Positions 7,960 through 16,344 of a DNA stretch of 64,000 nucleotides are shown here, one piece after another. Location of the stretch: positions 402,359 to 466,358 of the forward strand of contig NZ_FTNT01000002.1 of assembly GCF_900156495.1 (NCBI RefSeq), read 5' to 3'. This DNA is from Williamsia sterculiae (GTDB taxonomy: Bacteria > Actinomycetota > Actinomycetes > Mycobacteriales > Mycobacteriaceae). The number at the start of each line of letters is the position of its first letter. Position 1 is the first letter of the stretch. The notes beneath the pieces were generated by a model. It did no database searches and was not told where the DNA came from. It worked only from the letters and a program-made list of their open reading frames with translations. The position numbers and the translations under genes are program-made.

Positions 7960-8424
7960 CTAGACGGCACCCTCGAAACCCTGTTGCCGCCACGCCTCGT
8001 ACATGGCGATGCTCGCGGCGTTGGCGAGGTTCAGCGATCGCCGCTCGGGCAACATGGGGATCCGCAGCCGATCGGTGACATGAGGGTCGGCGAGGATCTC
8101 CTCGCTCAACCCCGTCGGCTCGGGGCCGAAGAGCAACACGTCTCCTGGCTCATAGGCGACGTCGGTGTGGAACCGGCGGGCGTGTGCGGTGAAGGCGAAC
8201 ACCCGACTCGGGGCCAGCGCCGCCCAGGCCGCCTGCAGGTCGGGATGAACGGTCACCGAGGCCATCTCGTGGTAGTCCAAACCCGCACGTCTGACCTTGG
8301 CTGCGTCCAGATCGAATCCGAGCGGCTCCACCAGATGCAACTCGCATCCGGTGTTGGCGGCCAGACGGATGGCGTTACCCGTGTTCGGCGGGATGCGCGG
8401 GGAGAAGAACAGCAGTCGGAACAC
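7960..8424 (-). CDS. trmL: tRNA (cytidine(34)-2'-O)-methyltransferase
   Basis: 154-aa SPOUT (TrmH/SpoU) methyltransferase that 2'-O-methylates the wobble base of tRNA-Leu isoacceptors using SAM. The TrmL pattern is complete: FFSPRIPPNTGNAIRLAANT at the N-terminus, LLFGPEPTGL in the middle, and the knot-forming IPMLPERRSLNLANAASIAM at the C-terminus. Length is normal. It converges on the retron RT with 6 bp between the ends, and lies 37 bp downstream of the PLP dehydratase on the same strand. Confidence 0.93.
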   Translation of the reverse strand: MFRLLFFSPRIPPNTGNAIRLAANTGCELHLVEPLGFDLDAAKVRRAGLDYHEMASVTVHPDLQAAWAALAPSRVFAFTAHARRFHTDVAYEPGDVLLFGPEPTGLSEEILADPHVTDRLRIPMLPERRSLNLANAASIAMYEAWRQQGFEGAV

Positions 8425-8461
8425 CCGAACAGCATGCCGTATCCGTGGATCTGGGCCGGGG

Positions 8462-9400
8462 TCAACCCGACACGGTGTTCGCCCCGCACAACACCACCAC
8501 CAGGTGGTGCCCGATGGACGGCGTCAGTACACCGCTGAGCACGGGGGCCAGTGCGGCGGCGGTTCCGTGTTCGACCACGATGCGGAAGCGGTCCCACAGC
8601 AGCGCGCGGGCAGCGACGATCTCGTCGTCGGTGACCAGCAGACTGGTCACCGGTCGCCGGGTGACCGTCGCCCAACAGATGGCACCGACCCGAGTGGCGC
8701 CCAACGAGTCGGCCGCGACCCCGGAGACGTCGACATCCACCGGAGCCCCGGCGTCCAGGGCCGCATGCAGGGTCGGCGCGCGTTCGGGCTCCACCGCAAC
8801 GAGGGTGTCGTCGGCGCCCGCGGCGGTGGCGATCCCGGACAGCAGTCCGCCACCGCCGACGCACACCGACACGGTCAGCGGGCCTGCGACCTGGGCGCGC
8901 AGCTCCAGGCCGAGCGTGCCCGCCCCGGCAACGATGTCGGGCAGGTCGTAGGCGTGCAATCGCAGCGCCCCGGTCGTCTGCGCCAGGTCTTCGGCAGCGT
9001 GCGCGGCCTCGGCGTAGCGGTCACCCACCTGGTGCACGACGGCCCCGAGCGCTCGCAGGGCGGCGACCTTCACCGTGGGTGCGGTCTCCGGAACCACCAC
9101 CGTGCACGGGACGTCGACCAGCTTCGCCGCGTGCGCGGCTCCGATCGCGGCGTTGCCACCGGAGGCGACCACCACCCCGGCCGAACCCAACGTCCCGTGT
9201 TCCCGTGCGGACAGTACCGCGTTGGCGCTCCCGCGGAACTTGAACGTGCCACCGCGCTGCAGGTATTCGAGCTTGAACACCACCGGCACCTCGCCGGCCG
9301 GGGTGGGAACGGTGGTCGCGAGAACCGGGGTGTGCCGTACGACGCCGGCTGTCCGGACGGCCGCGGCGGACACGTCGGCGAGGGAGGGACTGTTCATCAC
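8462..9400 (-). CDS. serine/threonine dehydratase-like PLP enzyme
   Basis: 312-aa fold-type II PLP enzyme of the threonine ammonia-lyase family. LQRGGTFKFRGSANA carries the PLP lysine near residue 49; the glycine-rich phosphate loop is SVCVGGGGLLSG; VVASGGNAAIGAAH matches the substrate-binding SGNAG region. It lacks the C-terminal ACT domain of biosynthetic IlvA, so catabolic L-threonine or L-serine deamination (or racemase-like activity) is more likely; the substrate is not certain. It is divergent from the pentapeptide-repeat gene with a 45-bp gap. Confidence 0.78.
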   Translation of the reverse strand: MMNSPSLADVSAAAVRTAGVVRHTPVLATTVPTPAGEVPVVFKLEYLQRGGTFKFRGSANAVLSAREHGTLGSAGVVVASGGNAAIGAAHAAKLVDVPCTVVVPETAPTVKVAALRALGAVVHQVGDRYAEAAHAAEDLAQTTGALRLHAYDLPDIVAGAGTLGLELRAQVAGPLTVSVCVGGGGLLSGIATAAGADDTLVAVEPERAPTLHAALDAGAPVDVDVSGVAADSLGATRVGAICWATVTRRPVTSLLVTDDEIVAARALLWDRFRIVVEHGTAAALAPVLSGVLTPSIGHHLVVVLCGANTVSG

Positions 9401-9445
9401 CGACCGAGTCTAGGGAGCCGGGGACCGGGGAGCGGTGGTGGCAGC

Positions 9446-10066
9446 ATGGGCGTGGTGACGCAGAGTGCGGGTCCCACCCGGTACGAGAACGAACGTTTCG
9501 ACGACGAGGACCTCGCCGAGGTCGAGCGGTCCGACGACGAGTTCGTCGGCTGTTCCTTCCGCGACGCCGACCTCAGCGAGATGCGTACCCGTCGGGTGAC
9601 GTTCACCGAATGTGATCTCACCGGGGTGAACCTGGGCCGCAGCGTCCACCGCTCCAGCGCGTTCCGCAACTGCACCATCCAGCGGGCGCAGCTGTCCGGC
9701 ATCGACCTCGAGGACTGTTCGCTGCTCGGTTCGGTGATCTCGGATTCGGTGCTCACGGCAGTGCGCATGGTCGACTGCGACCTCACCCTGACCTCGCTCG
9801 GTGGGCTGCGGATGCATCGCGCGCAATTGCACGGCTCTCGGCTCACGGAAGCCAACCTGTCCGGAACCGACCTCGCGCATGCGGACCTCACCGGCGCGGA
9901 TCTGCGCGGGGCCCGCGCGGTCGGGGCGGTGCTGGCCGATGCCGATCTCCGAGGTGCTCGCTGCGACGTCGCGCTCTGGCTGCAGGCCAAGACCGCCGGT
10001 GCGCTCATCGACCCCGCTCACGCGCTCGAGTACGCGCGAGCGCACGGTTTGCGTTTCGACGAGTGA
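9446..10066 (+). CDS. pentapeptide-repeat protein
   Basis: 206 aa, mostly tandem A(D/N)LXX-type pentapeptides in two blocks: [20 protein letters not shown] near residue 35, and [19 protein letters not shown] near residue 137. These fold as a right-handed quadrilateral beta helix. The two blocks are joined by a less regular stretch. Family members include MfpA/Qnr, which mimic DNA and bind gyrase, but nothing here shows that function. ATG 9446 is chosen; GTG 9452 is possible. The frame is open far upstream, but that region is the antisense of the dehydratase and is rejected. Confidence 0.8.
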   Translation: MGVVTQSAGPTRYENERFDDEDLAEVERSDDEFVGCSFRDADLSEMRTRRVTFTECDLTGVNLGRSVHRSSAFRNCTIQRAQLSGIDLEDCSLLGSVISDSVLTAVRMVDCDLTLTSLGGLRMHRAQLHGSRLTEANLSGTDLAHADLTGADLRGARAVGAVLADADLRGARCDVALWLQAKTAGALIDPAHALEYARAHGLRFDE

Positions 10067-10104
10067 TCGACCTGGAACACCGATGAGCAATCGACCTGGA
10101 ACAC
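10066..10104 (+). repeat. 15-bp direct repeat before folD
   Basis: ATCGACCTGGAACAC occurs at 10066-10080 and again at 10090-10104, a 24-bp period. It fills the gap between the pentapeptide-repeat gene and folD. It may be a small tandem duplication or a two-site regulator target; the folD RBS region lies at its edge. Confidence 0.8.
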
Positions 10105-10112
10105 TGTCGGGT

Positions 10113-10985
10113 GTGACGGCGACTGCACTGGACGGCAAGAAGACCCGCGACGAGATCTTCGCCGACCTCACCGGCCGGATCGCGGCGCTGGCCGAGGCCG
10201 GCATCACGCCCGGTCTGGGGACGGTGCTGGTCGGTGACGACCCCGGTTCACACGCCTACGTCCGCGGCAAACACGCCGACTGTGCCAAGGTCGGCATCGC
10301 ATCGCTGCGCCGCGACCTGCCCGCCGACGTCAGTGCCGACACGCTCGCCGCGACGATCGACGAGCTCAACGCCGACCCCGCGTGTACCGGTTACATAGTG
10401 CAGCTGCCGCTGCCGCGGCACCTGGACGAGTTCGCGGCCCTGGAGCGTATCGACCCGGCCAAGGACGCCGACGGGCTGCACCCGACCAGCTTGGGGCGAC
10501 TGGTGCTGGGTGAGCCGGGACCGTTGCCGTGCACCCCACACGGGATCATCCACTTGCTGCGGCGCTACGACATCCCGATCGACGGTGCGCGGGTGACTGT
10601 GGTCGGTCGAGGGGTCACCATCGGTCGCACCATCGGTCTCCTGTTGACCCGCAGGTCGGAGAACGCAACCGTGACGCTGTGTCACACGGGCACCCGCGAC
10701 CTCGCCGCCGAGGTGTCGCGTGCCGACATCGTCGTCGCCGCGGCGGGGGTCCCGCACCTGATCACCGCCGACATGGTCCGACCCGGTGCCGCGGTGATCG
10801 ACGTCGGCGTCAGCCGCACCGACACCGGGCTGGTGGGTGACGTGGCCCCCGACGTCTGGGACGTCGCCGGACACGTTTCCCCCAATCCGGGTGGAGTGGG
10901 ACCGCTGACCAGAGCCTTCCTGTTGGTCAACGTGGTCGAGGCCGCCGAGCGGCAGCTCGTGGGACGACGCGCCGCAGAGTTGTGA
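10113..10985 (+). CDS. folD: bifunctional methylenetetrahydrofolate dehydrogenase/cyclohydrolase
   Basis: Cytosolic folate enzyme interconverting 5,10-methylene-, 5,10-methenyl- and 10-formyl-THF with NADP. 290 aa from GTG 10113 ([16 protein letters not shown]); ATG 10083 would add ten residues and overlap the direct repeat. Landmarks: [20 protein letters not shown] with the catalytic Lys (YVxxK) near residue 50; [16 protein letters not shown]; the dinucleotide-binding [16 protein letters not shown]; and [13 protein letters not shown] at the C-terminus. It overlaps the DUF3017 gene by 4 bp, a common pairing in this order. Confidence 0.95.
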   Translation: MTATALDGKKTRDEIFADLTGRIAALAEAGITPGLGTVLVGDDPGSHAYVRGKHADCAKVGIASLRRDLPADVSADTLAATIDELNADPACTGYIVQLPLPRHLDEFAALERIDPAKDADGLHPTSLGRLVLGEPGPLPCTPHGIIHLLRRYDIPIDGARVTVVGRGVTIGRTIGLLLTRRSENATVTLCHTGTRDLAAEVSRADIVVAAAGVPHLITADMVRPGAAVIDVGVSRTDTGLVGDVAPDVWDVAGHVSPNPGGVGPLTRAFLLVNVVEAAERQLVGRRAAEL

Positions 10986-11323
10986 CTCGAATCACCGCAC
11001 GAGGCCTCCCGCGGCCGCAGACCCCGGCCCGGATCCGGCACGCTCGTCGACTGCGGGCCCTCCTCGTTCAACTGCCGTTTCTGCTGGTCATAGTGCTGGT
11101 CGCGATCGCGGCCGTGTTCTTGATGGTGGAGCGGTGGCGGCGAGGCGCGGTCATCCTCGGCTCGGCGGCCCTGGTGGCGTCGCTGCTGCGCGCTCTGCTG
11201 CCCAGCTCCCGAGTGGGATTACTGCAGGTCAGAACGAGGATGACCGACGTCGTGATGACCGCGGCGGTCGGCATCACCATCTTGTGGCTCGCCACGTCGA
11301 TCGACCCGCTGGGTACCAAATGA
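10982..11323 (+). CDS. DUF3017 membrane protein
   Basis: 113-aa small integral membrane protein with three predicted helices: [20 protein letters not shown], a central [18 protein letters not shown], and a C-terminal [19 protein letters not shown] basic N-terminus favours an N-in orientation. The GTG start overlaps the folD stop. Linkage to folD is conserved in mycobacteria, but the role is unknown. A stem-loop terminator follows at 11388. Confidence 0.8.
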   Translation: MTRITARGLPRPQTPARIRHARRLRALLVQLPFLLVIVLVAIAAVFLMVERWRRGAVILGSAALVASLLRALLPSSRVGLLQVRTRMTDVVMTAAVGITILWLATSIDPLGTK

Positions 11324-11387
11324 CTGGACTCGTGACGCCAAGTGTACGAAAATGATGCGTAACCGTTAGTAAGGACCGCGGCGAGAC

Positions 11388-11413
11388 GCGAGCCCCCCGC
11401 CTGGTGGGCTCGC
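11388..11413 (+). terminator. stem-loop after folD-DUF3017
   Basis: GCGAGCCC (11388-11395) pairs with GGGCTCGC (11406-11413) around a 10-nt loop. There is no U-run, as is usual in this phylum. It sits 65 nt after the DUF3017 stop, so termination is the likely role. Confidence 0.5.
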
Positions 11414-11507
11414 TCGCCGGACAACCGCGCCCGCCCGGTAACCACGCGGGCCGGCGAAACGATAGACCATGCGGGGATGGTCCTGAGCAAGGGGTGATCA
11501 CGTACTG

Positions 11508-13079
11508 ATGTCGACCGTTCTGGGAGTGTCCGCGGGTAGTGGGATGATCCACTACGCGCTGCTCACTGTGGACGATTCCGATCATCGGAGCACGCTCACC
11601 AGGGTCATCGACGTCGACGCGACGGACGGTCTCGACCCCACCGGTCGGTTGAACTCCGGCATCGACGTGATGTTGGCGGCGGCCCGGGACCGCTCACAGC
11701 GCATCGGCGCCATCGCCGTCACCGGGAAGTCGCACCACGAGAGCAGTAGCCCGTTGCGCCTCCGGAGAGACCGCTTCGGTGGACGCGTGGTCGGCACCCG
11801 CGGAGTGGGACCACGTAGGCAGGTCCGCCTCGTCGGTGAGAAGCAGTCGGTCATCGAGGCGTTGACCGCCAGCGGCGAGATAGAGAGGTTCTCGTCGGTG
11901 CTGATCGCCGACGCCGGTGACAGCGGACTGCGGACCTATTCCGTCAACCCGGCGGATCGGTCGTCGTCGGACGTCACCACCTCGAAGGTGCTGACCGGCA
12001 CCCGACTCGACCGCGCTCTCGCGGAGACAGTGGCGCGCCGTCTCGGCAGCGGCGGACGCGTCGACCGTGGGGTCATCTCCGGGTGCAGAACCGCCAAGGA
12101 AGACCTCAGCACCGGAGCGGCGGCCACCGTCGCCCCGGGTGACGGTCGGGGCCGCATCGAGGTGCCCGCCGAACTGCTGACCGAGGCCGCGCGTCCCATG
12201 GTCGACGCGGCCGCTGAATTCATCGTCGAGCAGGTGCGTGGCGCCGAGGCCGTCGTCCTGATCGGTGGTCTGGGAAATCTGCCGATGCTGCAACACGCGG
12301 TGGCCGAGCGGCTCGGTGACACCGATGCCGTGTCGGCGGGTGCGGAACTGATCGTGCCCGACGAGCCGGAATCGGTCGCCGCGACCGGGGCGGCCCTGCT
12401 GGCCCTGAACGACGGTGCCGCCGCGCGAGGGGTCACCTTCATCGGCGGCCGTCGTCAGCGAGAGCTGCTGTCCGCGGTCCCGTTGTCGATCATCGGGGTG
12501 CTGTTGGCCGCCACGATGATGACCGCATACGCGATCAGTTCCACGCTCACCGGCAATGGCCAGTCGTTGCCCGCGGTGTCGATGACGTCCGTCGCCGACA
12601 CCGCGTCCACCACCACCTCGAAGCAGCCGACGAGCGCGCCCACGCGGCCCACAGCCTCGTCACCGACCCGGGTGACGAGCGGTCGCGATCAGCTGGTCGT
12701 GCCGACGGCGTTGCCCACCGAGGGACGCGATCTGCCGGACCAGACAGCGGGTGAGCCGTCCTGGGCGACCATCACTCTGCCGACGTCGATCGTCTCGACG
12801 GCGCCCACGTCGACCATCACCGCACCGTCGCCCACGGTTCCGACGTCTCAGCAGAACCTGTTCCAGCAGTTCCCGTGGCTGACGCAGATCCCAGGCGTGC
12901 CGACCACCCTGTTCCCGCCGACGCAGACGGCGCCGACGACCCCGGTGGCGCCGCAGACGTCTCCGCCGACCAAGACGATCTCCGGTGCCGATCCGCAGTC
13001 GGGGAACACGTCGACCGCGACGGAGCCCACCCTCCCGCCGACGGTCGACGCACCGACGGCCACCACAAAGGCACCCTGA
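11508..13079 (+). CDS. Hsp70/actin-fold domain membrane protein with Thr/Pro-rich tail
   Basis: 523 aa. The N-terminal ~310 residues look like an actin/Hsp70-type ATPase: VLGVSAGSGMIHYAL as phosphate-1-like strand, SVLIADAGDSGLRTYSV as phosphate-2, and AVVLIGGLGNLPMLQHAV as the adenosine motif. One transmembrane helix (about residues 322-343, VPLSIIGVLLAATMMTAYAI) leads to a roughly 170-residue Ser/Thr/Pro-rich low-complexity segment, which should lie outside the membrane. This resembles mycobacterial Hsp70-like membrane proteins of unknown role. It ends against metX, which is convergent with no gap. Function is not assigned; a sensor or cell-envelope scaffold is possible. Confidence 0.6.
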   Translation: MSTVLGVSAGSGMIHYALLTVDDSDHRSTLTRVIDVDATDGLDPTGRLNSGIDVMLAAARDRSQRIGAIAVTGKSHHESSSPLRLRRDRFGGRVVGTRGVGPRRQVRLVGEKQSVIEALTASGEIERFSSVLIADAGDSGLRTYSVNPADRSSSDVTTSKVLTGTRLDRALAETVARRLGSGGRVDRGVISGCRTAKEDLSTGAAATVAPGDGRGRIEVPAELLTEAARPMVDAAAEFIVEQVRGAEAVVLIGGLGNLPMLQHAVAERLGDTDAVSAGAELIVPDEPESVAATGAALLALNDGAAARGVTFIGGRRQRELLSAVPLSIIGVLLAATMMTAYAISSTLTGNGQSLPAVSMTSVADTASTTTSKQPTSAPTRPTASSPTRVTSGRDQLVVPTALPTEGRDLPDQTAGEPSWATITLPTSIVSTAPTSTITAPSPTVPTSQQNLFQQFPWLTQIPGVPTTLFPPTQTAPTTPVAPQTSPPTKTISGADPQSGNTSTATEPTLPPTVDAPTATTKAP

Positions 13080-14234
13080 TCAGCGACGGGCCAGTGCCAG
13101 GGTCTGTTCGAGCAGGTCGGCGATGGCGTCGGCGTCGGTGAGGAATCCGTCGTGGCCGTTGGCCGAGTGGATGACCTGCAGTCCGCCGACGCAGTTGCCC
13201 AGATGATCGGCGATCTCTTGTTGCAAGCGCAACGGATACAGCCGGTCGGAGTCGATACCACCGACGATCGTCGGCACCTCGCATCCGCGTAGAGCAGCTT
13301 CCACACCACCTCGATTGCGCCCCACGTCATGGTGGTTGAGCACTTCGCTGAGCACCACGTAGCTACCCGCGTCGAAGCGGTTCACCAGCTTCTCCGCTTG
13401 GTGTTCGAGGTAGCTCTCGATCGCGTAGCGCCCTCCGTCGATCGGGTTCTCTTGCCGCTGCGGACGATTGGCGAAGCGGTTGTCGAGCTCTTCCTCACTG
13501 CGGTAGGTCAGGTGGGCGATACGCCGGGCGACGCTGAGACCGGCCGCCGGGGTCACCCCGGTGCCGTGATAATCGCCACCACGCCAGTTCGGGTCGGCTT
13601 CGATGGCCGCGACCTGGGTGCTCTGCGTACCGATCTGATCGGCGGTGGCCCGGGCCCCGACGGCGAGCACGAGTGCGCTGCGGACCCGGTCGGGGTATTC
13701 GACGATCCATTCCAGGGCGCGGGCTCCACCCATCGAACCGCCGAAGACCGCAGCGACCTGTGGGATGTCCAGAGCGTCGAGCAGAGCGGACTCGGCGTGA
13801 ACCTGGTCGAGCACGGTGATGCCGGGGAACCGTGAACCCCACACCCGGCCGTCGGCGGCGGTGGACGACGGGCCGGTCGAGCCACCGCACCCACCCAACA
13901 CGTTCGCCGAGATCACGCACCACTCGTCGGTGTCCACCGGGGCGCCGGGCCCGATCAGTCCGTCCCACCAGCCGGCGGAGGGCTGACCGGGTCCGGCGGG
14001 GCCGGTCACGTGTGAGTCACCGGTGAGCGCGTGCAGCGTCAACACCACGTTGTCCCGATCGGGGGACAGCCGACCCCAGCGTTGGAACGCCATCGTCACC
14101 TCGTCGAGGTGGACACCGTTCTCCAGCTCCAACGAACCCACCGACGCCGTGGTCAACTCGCCGTCGGGCAGGTTCTCCCAACCGGGAACCGTCTCCGGCG
14201 TCGGCGGGCTCGTCGTCGCTGTTCTGGCCGCCAC
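13080..14234 (-). CDS. metX: homoserine O-acetyltransferase
   Basis: Alpha/beta-hydrolase enzyme that acetylates homoserine from acetyl-CoA, the first committed step of methionine synthesis. 384 aa from GTG 14234, giving [14 protein letters not shown]. The catalytic triad is visible: nucleophile in [13 protein letters not shown], Asp in [10 protein letters not shown], His in [23 protein letters not shown] is the oxyanion-side strand. It lies 13 bp downstream of metY in the same operon and so falls under the SAM-IV riboswitch. The frame is open upstream to 14342, but that overlaps metY and is less likely. Confidence 0.93.
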   Translation of the reverse strand: MAARTATTSPPTPETVPGWENLPDGELTTASVGSLELENGVHLDEVTMAFQRWGRLSPDRDNVVLTLHALTGDSHVTGPAGPGQPSAGWWDGLIGPGAPVDTDEWCVISANVLGGCGGSTGPSSTAADGRVWGSRFPGITVLDQVHAESALLDALDIPQVAAVFGGSMGGARALEWIVEYPDRVRSALVLAVGARATADQIGTQSTQVAAIEADPNWRGGDYHGTGVTPAAGLSVARRIAHLTYRSEEELDNRFANRPQRQENPIDGGRYAIESYLEHQAEKLVNRFDAGSYVVLSEVLNHHDVGRNRGGVEAALRGCEVPTIVGGIDSDRLYPLRLQQEIADHLGNCVGGLQVIHSANGHDGFLTDADAIADLLEQTLALARR

Positions 14235-14247
14235 TAGCTCGTCACCG

Positions 14248-15591
14248 TCATCTGGCTGCCGTGAACCCTTTCTCCAGATCCGCGAGGATGTCGTCGATGT
14301 TCTCGATACCGACCGCGAGCCTGACCAGCCCCGGGGTGACACCCGCGGTCAACTGCTCCTGCGGGGTCAGTTGCGAGTGGGTCGTCGATGCCGGATGGAT
14401 CACCAGCGAACGGACGTCACCGATGTTCGCGACGTGGCTGTGCAGCGTCAACGCCTCGACGAATCGCTTGCCCGCGTCGACACCCCCCACGATCTCGAAG
14501 CCGATGATCGCGCCCTGTCCCTTCGGCAGCAGCTTCTGCGCACGGTCGTACCACGGTGAGGACGGCAGACCGGCGTAGGCCACCGACTCCACCTGCGCGT
14601 GGTCGGCGAGGAACTCGGCCACTCGCTGGGCGTTGGAGACGTGCCGCTCCAGACGCAGGCTCAGGGTCTCGAGTCCCTGGGCGAACAGGAAGGCGTTGAA
14701 CGGTGCGACCGCGGCGCCGATGTCGCGGAGCAACTGCACGCGCGCCTTGAGGGCGTAGGCAGGTGCACCGAGGTCGGCGAACACCGCGCCGTGGTAGCTC
14801 GGGTCCGGGGTGGTGAATCCGGGGAACAGGTCCTGGCCGTCGCGCTGCGCCCGCCAGTCGAACGTCCCGCCGTCGACGATGACGCCACCGATGGCGGTGC
14901 CGTGCCCACCGATGTACTTGGTGGCCGAGTGCACGACGATGTCGGCGCCGTGCTTCAGCGGGTTCAGCAGGTACGGGGTCGCGACGGTGTTGTCGACGAT
15001 CAGCGGCACCTGGTTCTCGTGAGCGACCCCGCCGACGCCCTCGATGTCGAGGATCTCGTTGTCGGGGTTGGAGATCGTCTCGGCGTAGAGCGCACGGGTC
15101 TCCGGGCGGATCGCAGCCCGCCAGGAGTCGAGGTCCTCGGGATCCTCGACGAAGCTGACCTCGATACCCAGCTTGGGCAGTGTGTAGTGGAACAGGTTGT
15201 AGGTACCGCCGTAGAGCCGCGGGCTGGACACGACGTGCCCGCCGTTCTCCACGATGTTGAGGATGGCGTAGGTCTCGGCTGCCTGCCCCGACGCCAGCAA
15301 CAGTGCCGCGACCCCGCCTTCGAGCGCGGCGATGCGTTGCTCGACGACGTCCTGCGTGGGGTTCATGATCCGCGTGTAGATGTTGCCCGGCTCCACGAGG
15401 CCGAAGAGGTCGGAGGCGTGCTGGGTGTCGCGGAAGGTGTAGGAGGTGGTCTGGTAGATGGGCAGCGCCCTGGAGCTCGTCGCCGTGTCGGCGTGCTGTC
15501 CGGCGTGAACCTGCTTGGTCTCGAATCTCCAGTCAGCCGTGGGGTCGTCGATCGCGTCCACTGCTTCTCCGGATGTGGCTTCTTCGGACAT
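14248..15591 (-). CDS. metY: O-acetylhomoserine sulfhydrylase
   Basis: PLP enzyme of the Cys/Met metabolism family that makes homocysteine from O-acetylhomoserine and sulfide. 447 aa from ATG 15591; GAGAGGGG is the likely RBS. Landmarks: [60 protein letters not shown], the PLP lysine in [11 protein letters not shown], and [14 protein letters not shown] near the C-terminus. The length and the insertion near residue 250 are those of MetY, not MetB/MetZ. It is the first gene of metY-metX and is preceded by a SAM-IV riboswitch leader. Confidence 0.93.
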   Translation of the reverse strand: MSEEATSGEAVDAIDDPTADWRFETKQVHAGQHADTATSSRALPIYQTTSYTFRDTQHASDLFGLVEPGNIYTRIMNPTQDVVEQRIAALEGGVAALLLASGQAAETYAILNIVENGGHVVSSPRLYGGTYNLFHYTLPKLGIEVSFVEDPEDLDSWRAAIRPETRALYAETISNPDNEILDIEGVGGVAHENQVPLIVDNTVATPYLLNPLKHGADIVVHSATKYIGGHGTAIGGVIVDGGTFDWRAQRDGQDLFPGFTTPDPSYHGAVFADLGAPAYALKARVQLLRDIGAAVAPFNAFLFAQGLETLSLRLERHVSNAQRVAEFLADHAQVESVAYAGLPSSPWYDRAQKLLPKGQGAIIGFEIVGGVDAGKRFVEALTLHSHVANIGDVRSLVIHPASTTHSQLTPQEQLTAGVTPGLVRLAVGIENIDDILADLEKGFTAAR

Positions 15592-15617
15592 ATGTGAGGT
15601 GTCCCCTCTCGGTCGGT

Positions 15618-15659
15618 GGGGTGGCGAGCCACCCCGAGATGGGTCCGACCTTCGGACCC
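15618..15659 (-). promoter_or_regulatory. metY leader hairpins (expression platform)
   Basis: Between the riboswitch and the RBS are two strong stems: GGGTCCGA-AGG-TCGGACCC (15659-15641) and GGGGTGG-CTCG-CCACCCC (15635-15618). An alternative CTCGG/CCGAG pairing encloses the second stem and reaches the RBS region. Whether they terminate transcription or hide the RBS cannot be decided from sequence. Confidence 0.6.
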
Positions 15660-15668
15660 GCGCTTGCC

Positions 15669-15769
15669 GTGGTGTGTGCCACCACAACCCGGTCATCACC
15701 CGGAGCACCCCACCGCGGTTGGAGGGTTGCCGATCAGCTAGCCGGGGCTTGTCGCTGACACTCATGACC
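15669..15769 (-). promoter_or_regulatory. SAM-IV riboswitch controlling metY-metX
   Basis: The minus strand carries the SAM-binding core: GGTCATGAG at 15769, then CAGCGACAAGCCCCGGCT, CGGCAACCCTCCAACCGCGG and GGTGCTCCGGGTGATGACC ending at 15691. P1 pairs GGTCAT with ATGACC. The 3' hairpin GTGGTG-GCACA-CACCAC (15685-15669) is the extra SAM-IV element; its loop GCAC can pair with GTGC at 15708-15705. SAM-IV is typical of actinomycete met genes and usually lowers expression when SAM is plentiful. Confidence 0.92.
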
Positions 15770-15897
15770 TGGCGCCAAGGGTATAACACGCGTCTCATCG
15801 GACGAACACCGTCTCGTTCACCGTGGTCGCAACGGTGCGCGGCGGCAGCTACACCCGAGCCCGGGCACCACCGTGCCCGTATGTCGGATGGCTCGAC

Positions 15898-16344
15898 TCA
15901 CCCCTCGGTGATGCGGGTCAGCAGGCGTCGTAGGTGTTCGAGATCGGCGTCGTCCAGATTGCGGAGTCCCGGGGGTGGGGGATCGTCGACCTCGGCGACG
16001 GTGGACAGGACGGCACGGCCGGCGTCGGTGATGGTCACCTGTTTGCATCGGCGGTCCCCGTCCACCTGCTCGCGACGGACCAACCCCGCGTCCTCCAGGT
16101 CGGTCACCGCGACCGAGGTGGCCGGGGCGTCCATCCCGGTGATCGCGGCCAACTCCTTGAGTGGCATCGCCCGGTCCGCCACCCGTCGCAGGATGCGGAT
16201 ACGGCTGAACGGGAGTCCGGTCGCCGCGGCGACCGATCGGCGCCAGTCGTCGCGCCGGTCGAACACCAATGCCACCATCGACCGCCACACGGCGGCGGTG
16301 GGCTGATCCCGTGCGGGGGCGACCTCGTGTTCGGGCTCAGGCAT
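15898..16344 (-). CDS. MarR-family repressor of the adjacent MFS pump
   Basis: 148-aa winged-helix regulator: MPLKELAAITGMDAPATSVA is the recognition region, and VRREQVDGDRRCKQVTITDAG the wing. It overlaps the 3' end of the MFS gene by 8 bp and is therefore co-transcribed with it. Two TTGTA-N4-TACAA operators lie at the MFS start, so this protein probably represses the whole operon until a toxic ligand binds (inference by analogy with EmrR/MarR systems). Confidence 0.83.
   Translation of the reverse strand: MPEPEHEVAPARDQPTAAVWRSMVALVFDRRDDWRRSVAAATGLPFSRIRILRRVADRAMPLKELAAITGMDAPATSVAVTDLEDAGLVRREQVDGDRRCKQVTITDAGRAVLSTVAEVDDPPPPGLRNLDDADLEHLRRLLTRITEG

Noticed and set aside
8297-9445. Long open frame ahead of the pentapeptide-repeat protein
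   Set aside because: It is the antisense of the trmL and dehydratase genes; high GC keeps such frames open.
9446-10066. Pentapeptide-repeat protein as a quinolone-resistance MfpA/Qnr
   Set aside because: The fold alone does not show gyrase protection and nothing in the neighbourhood supports it.
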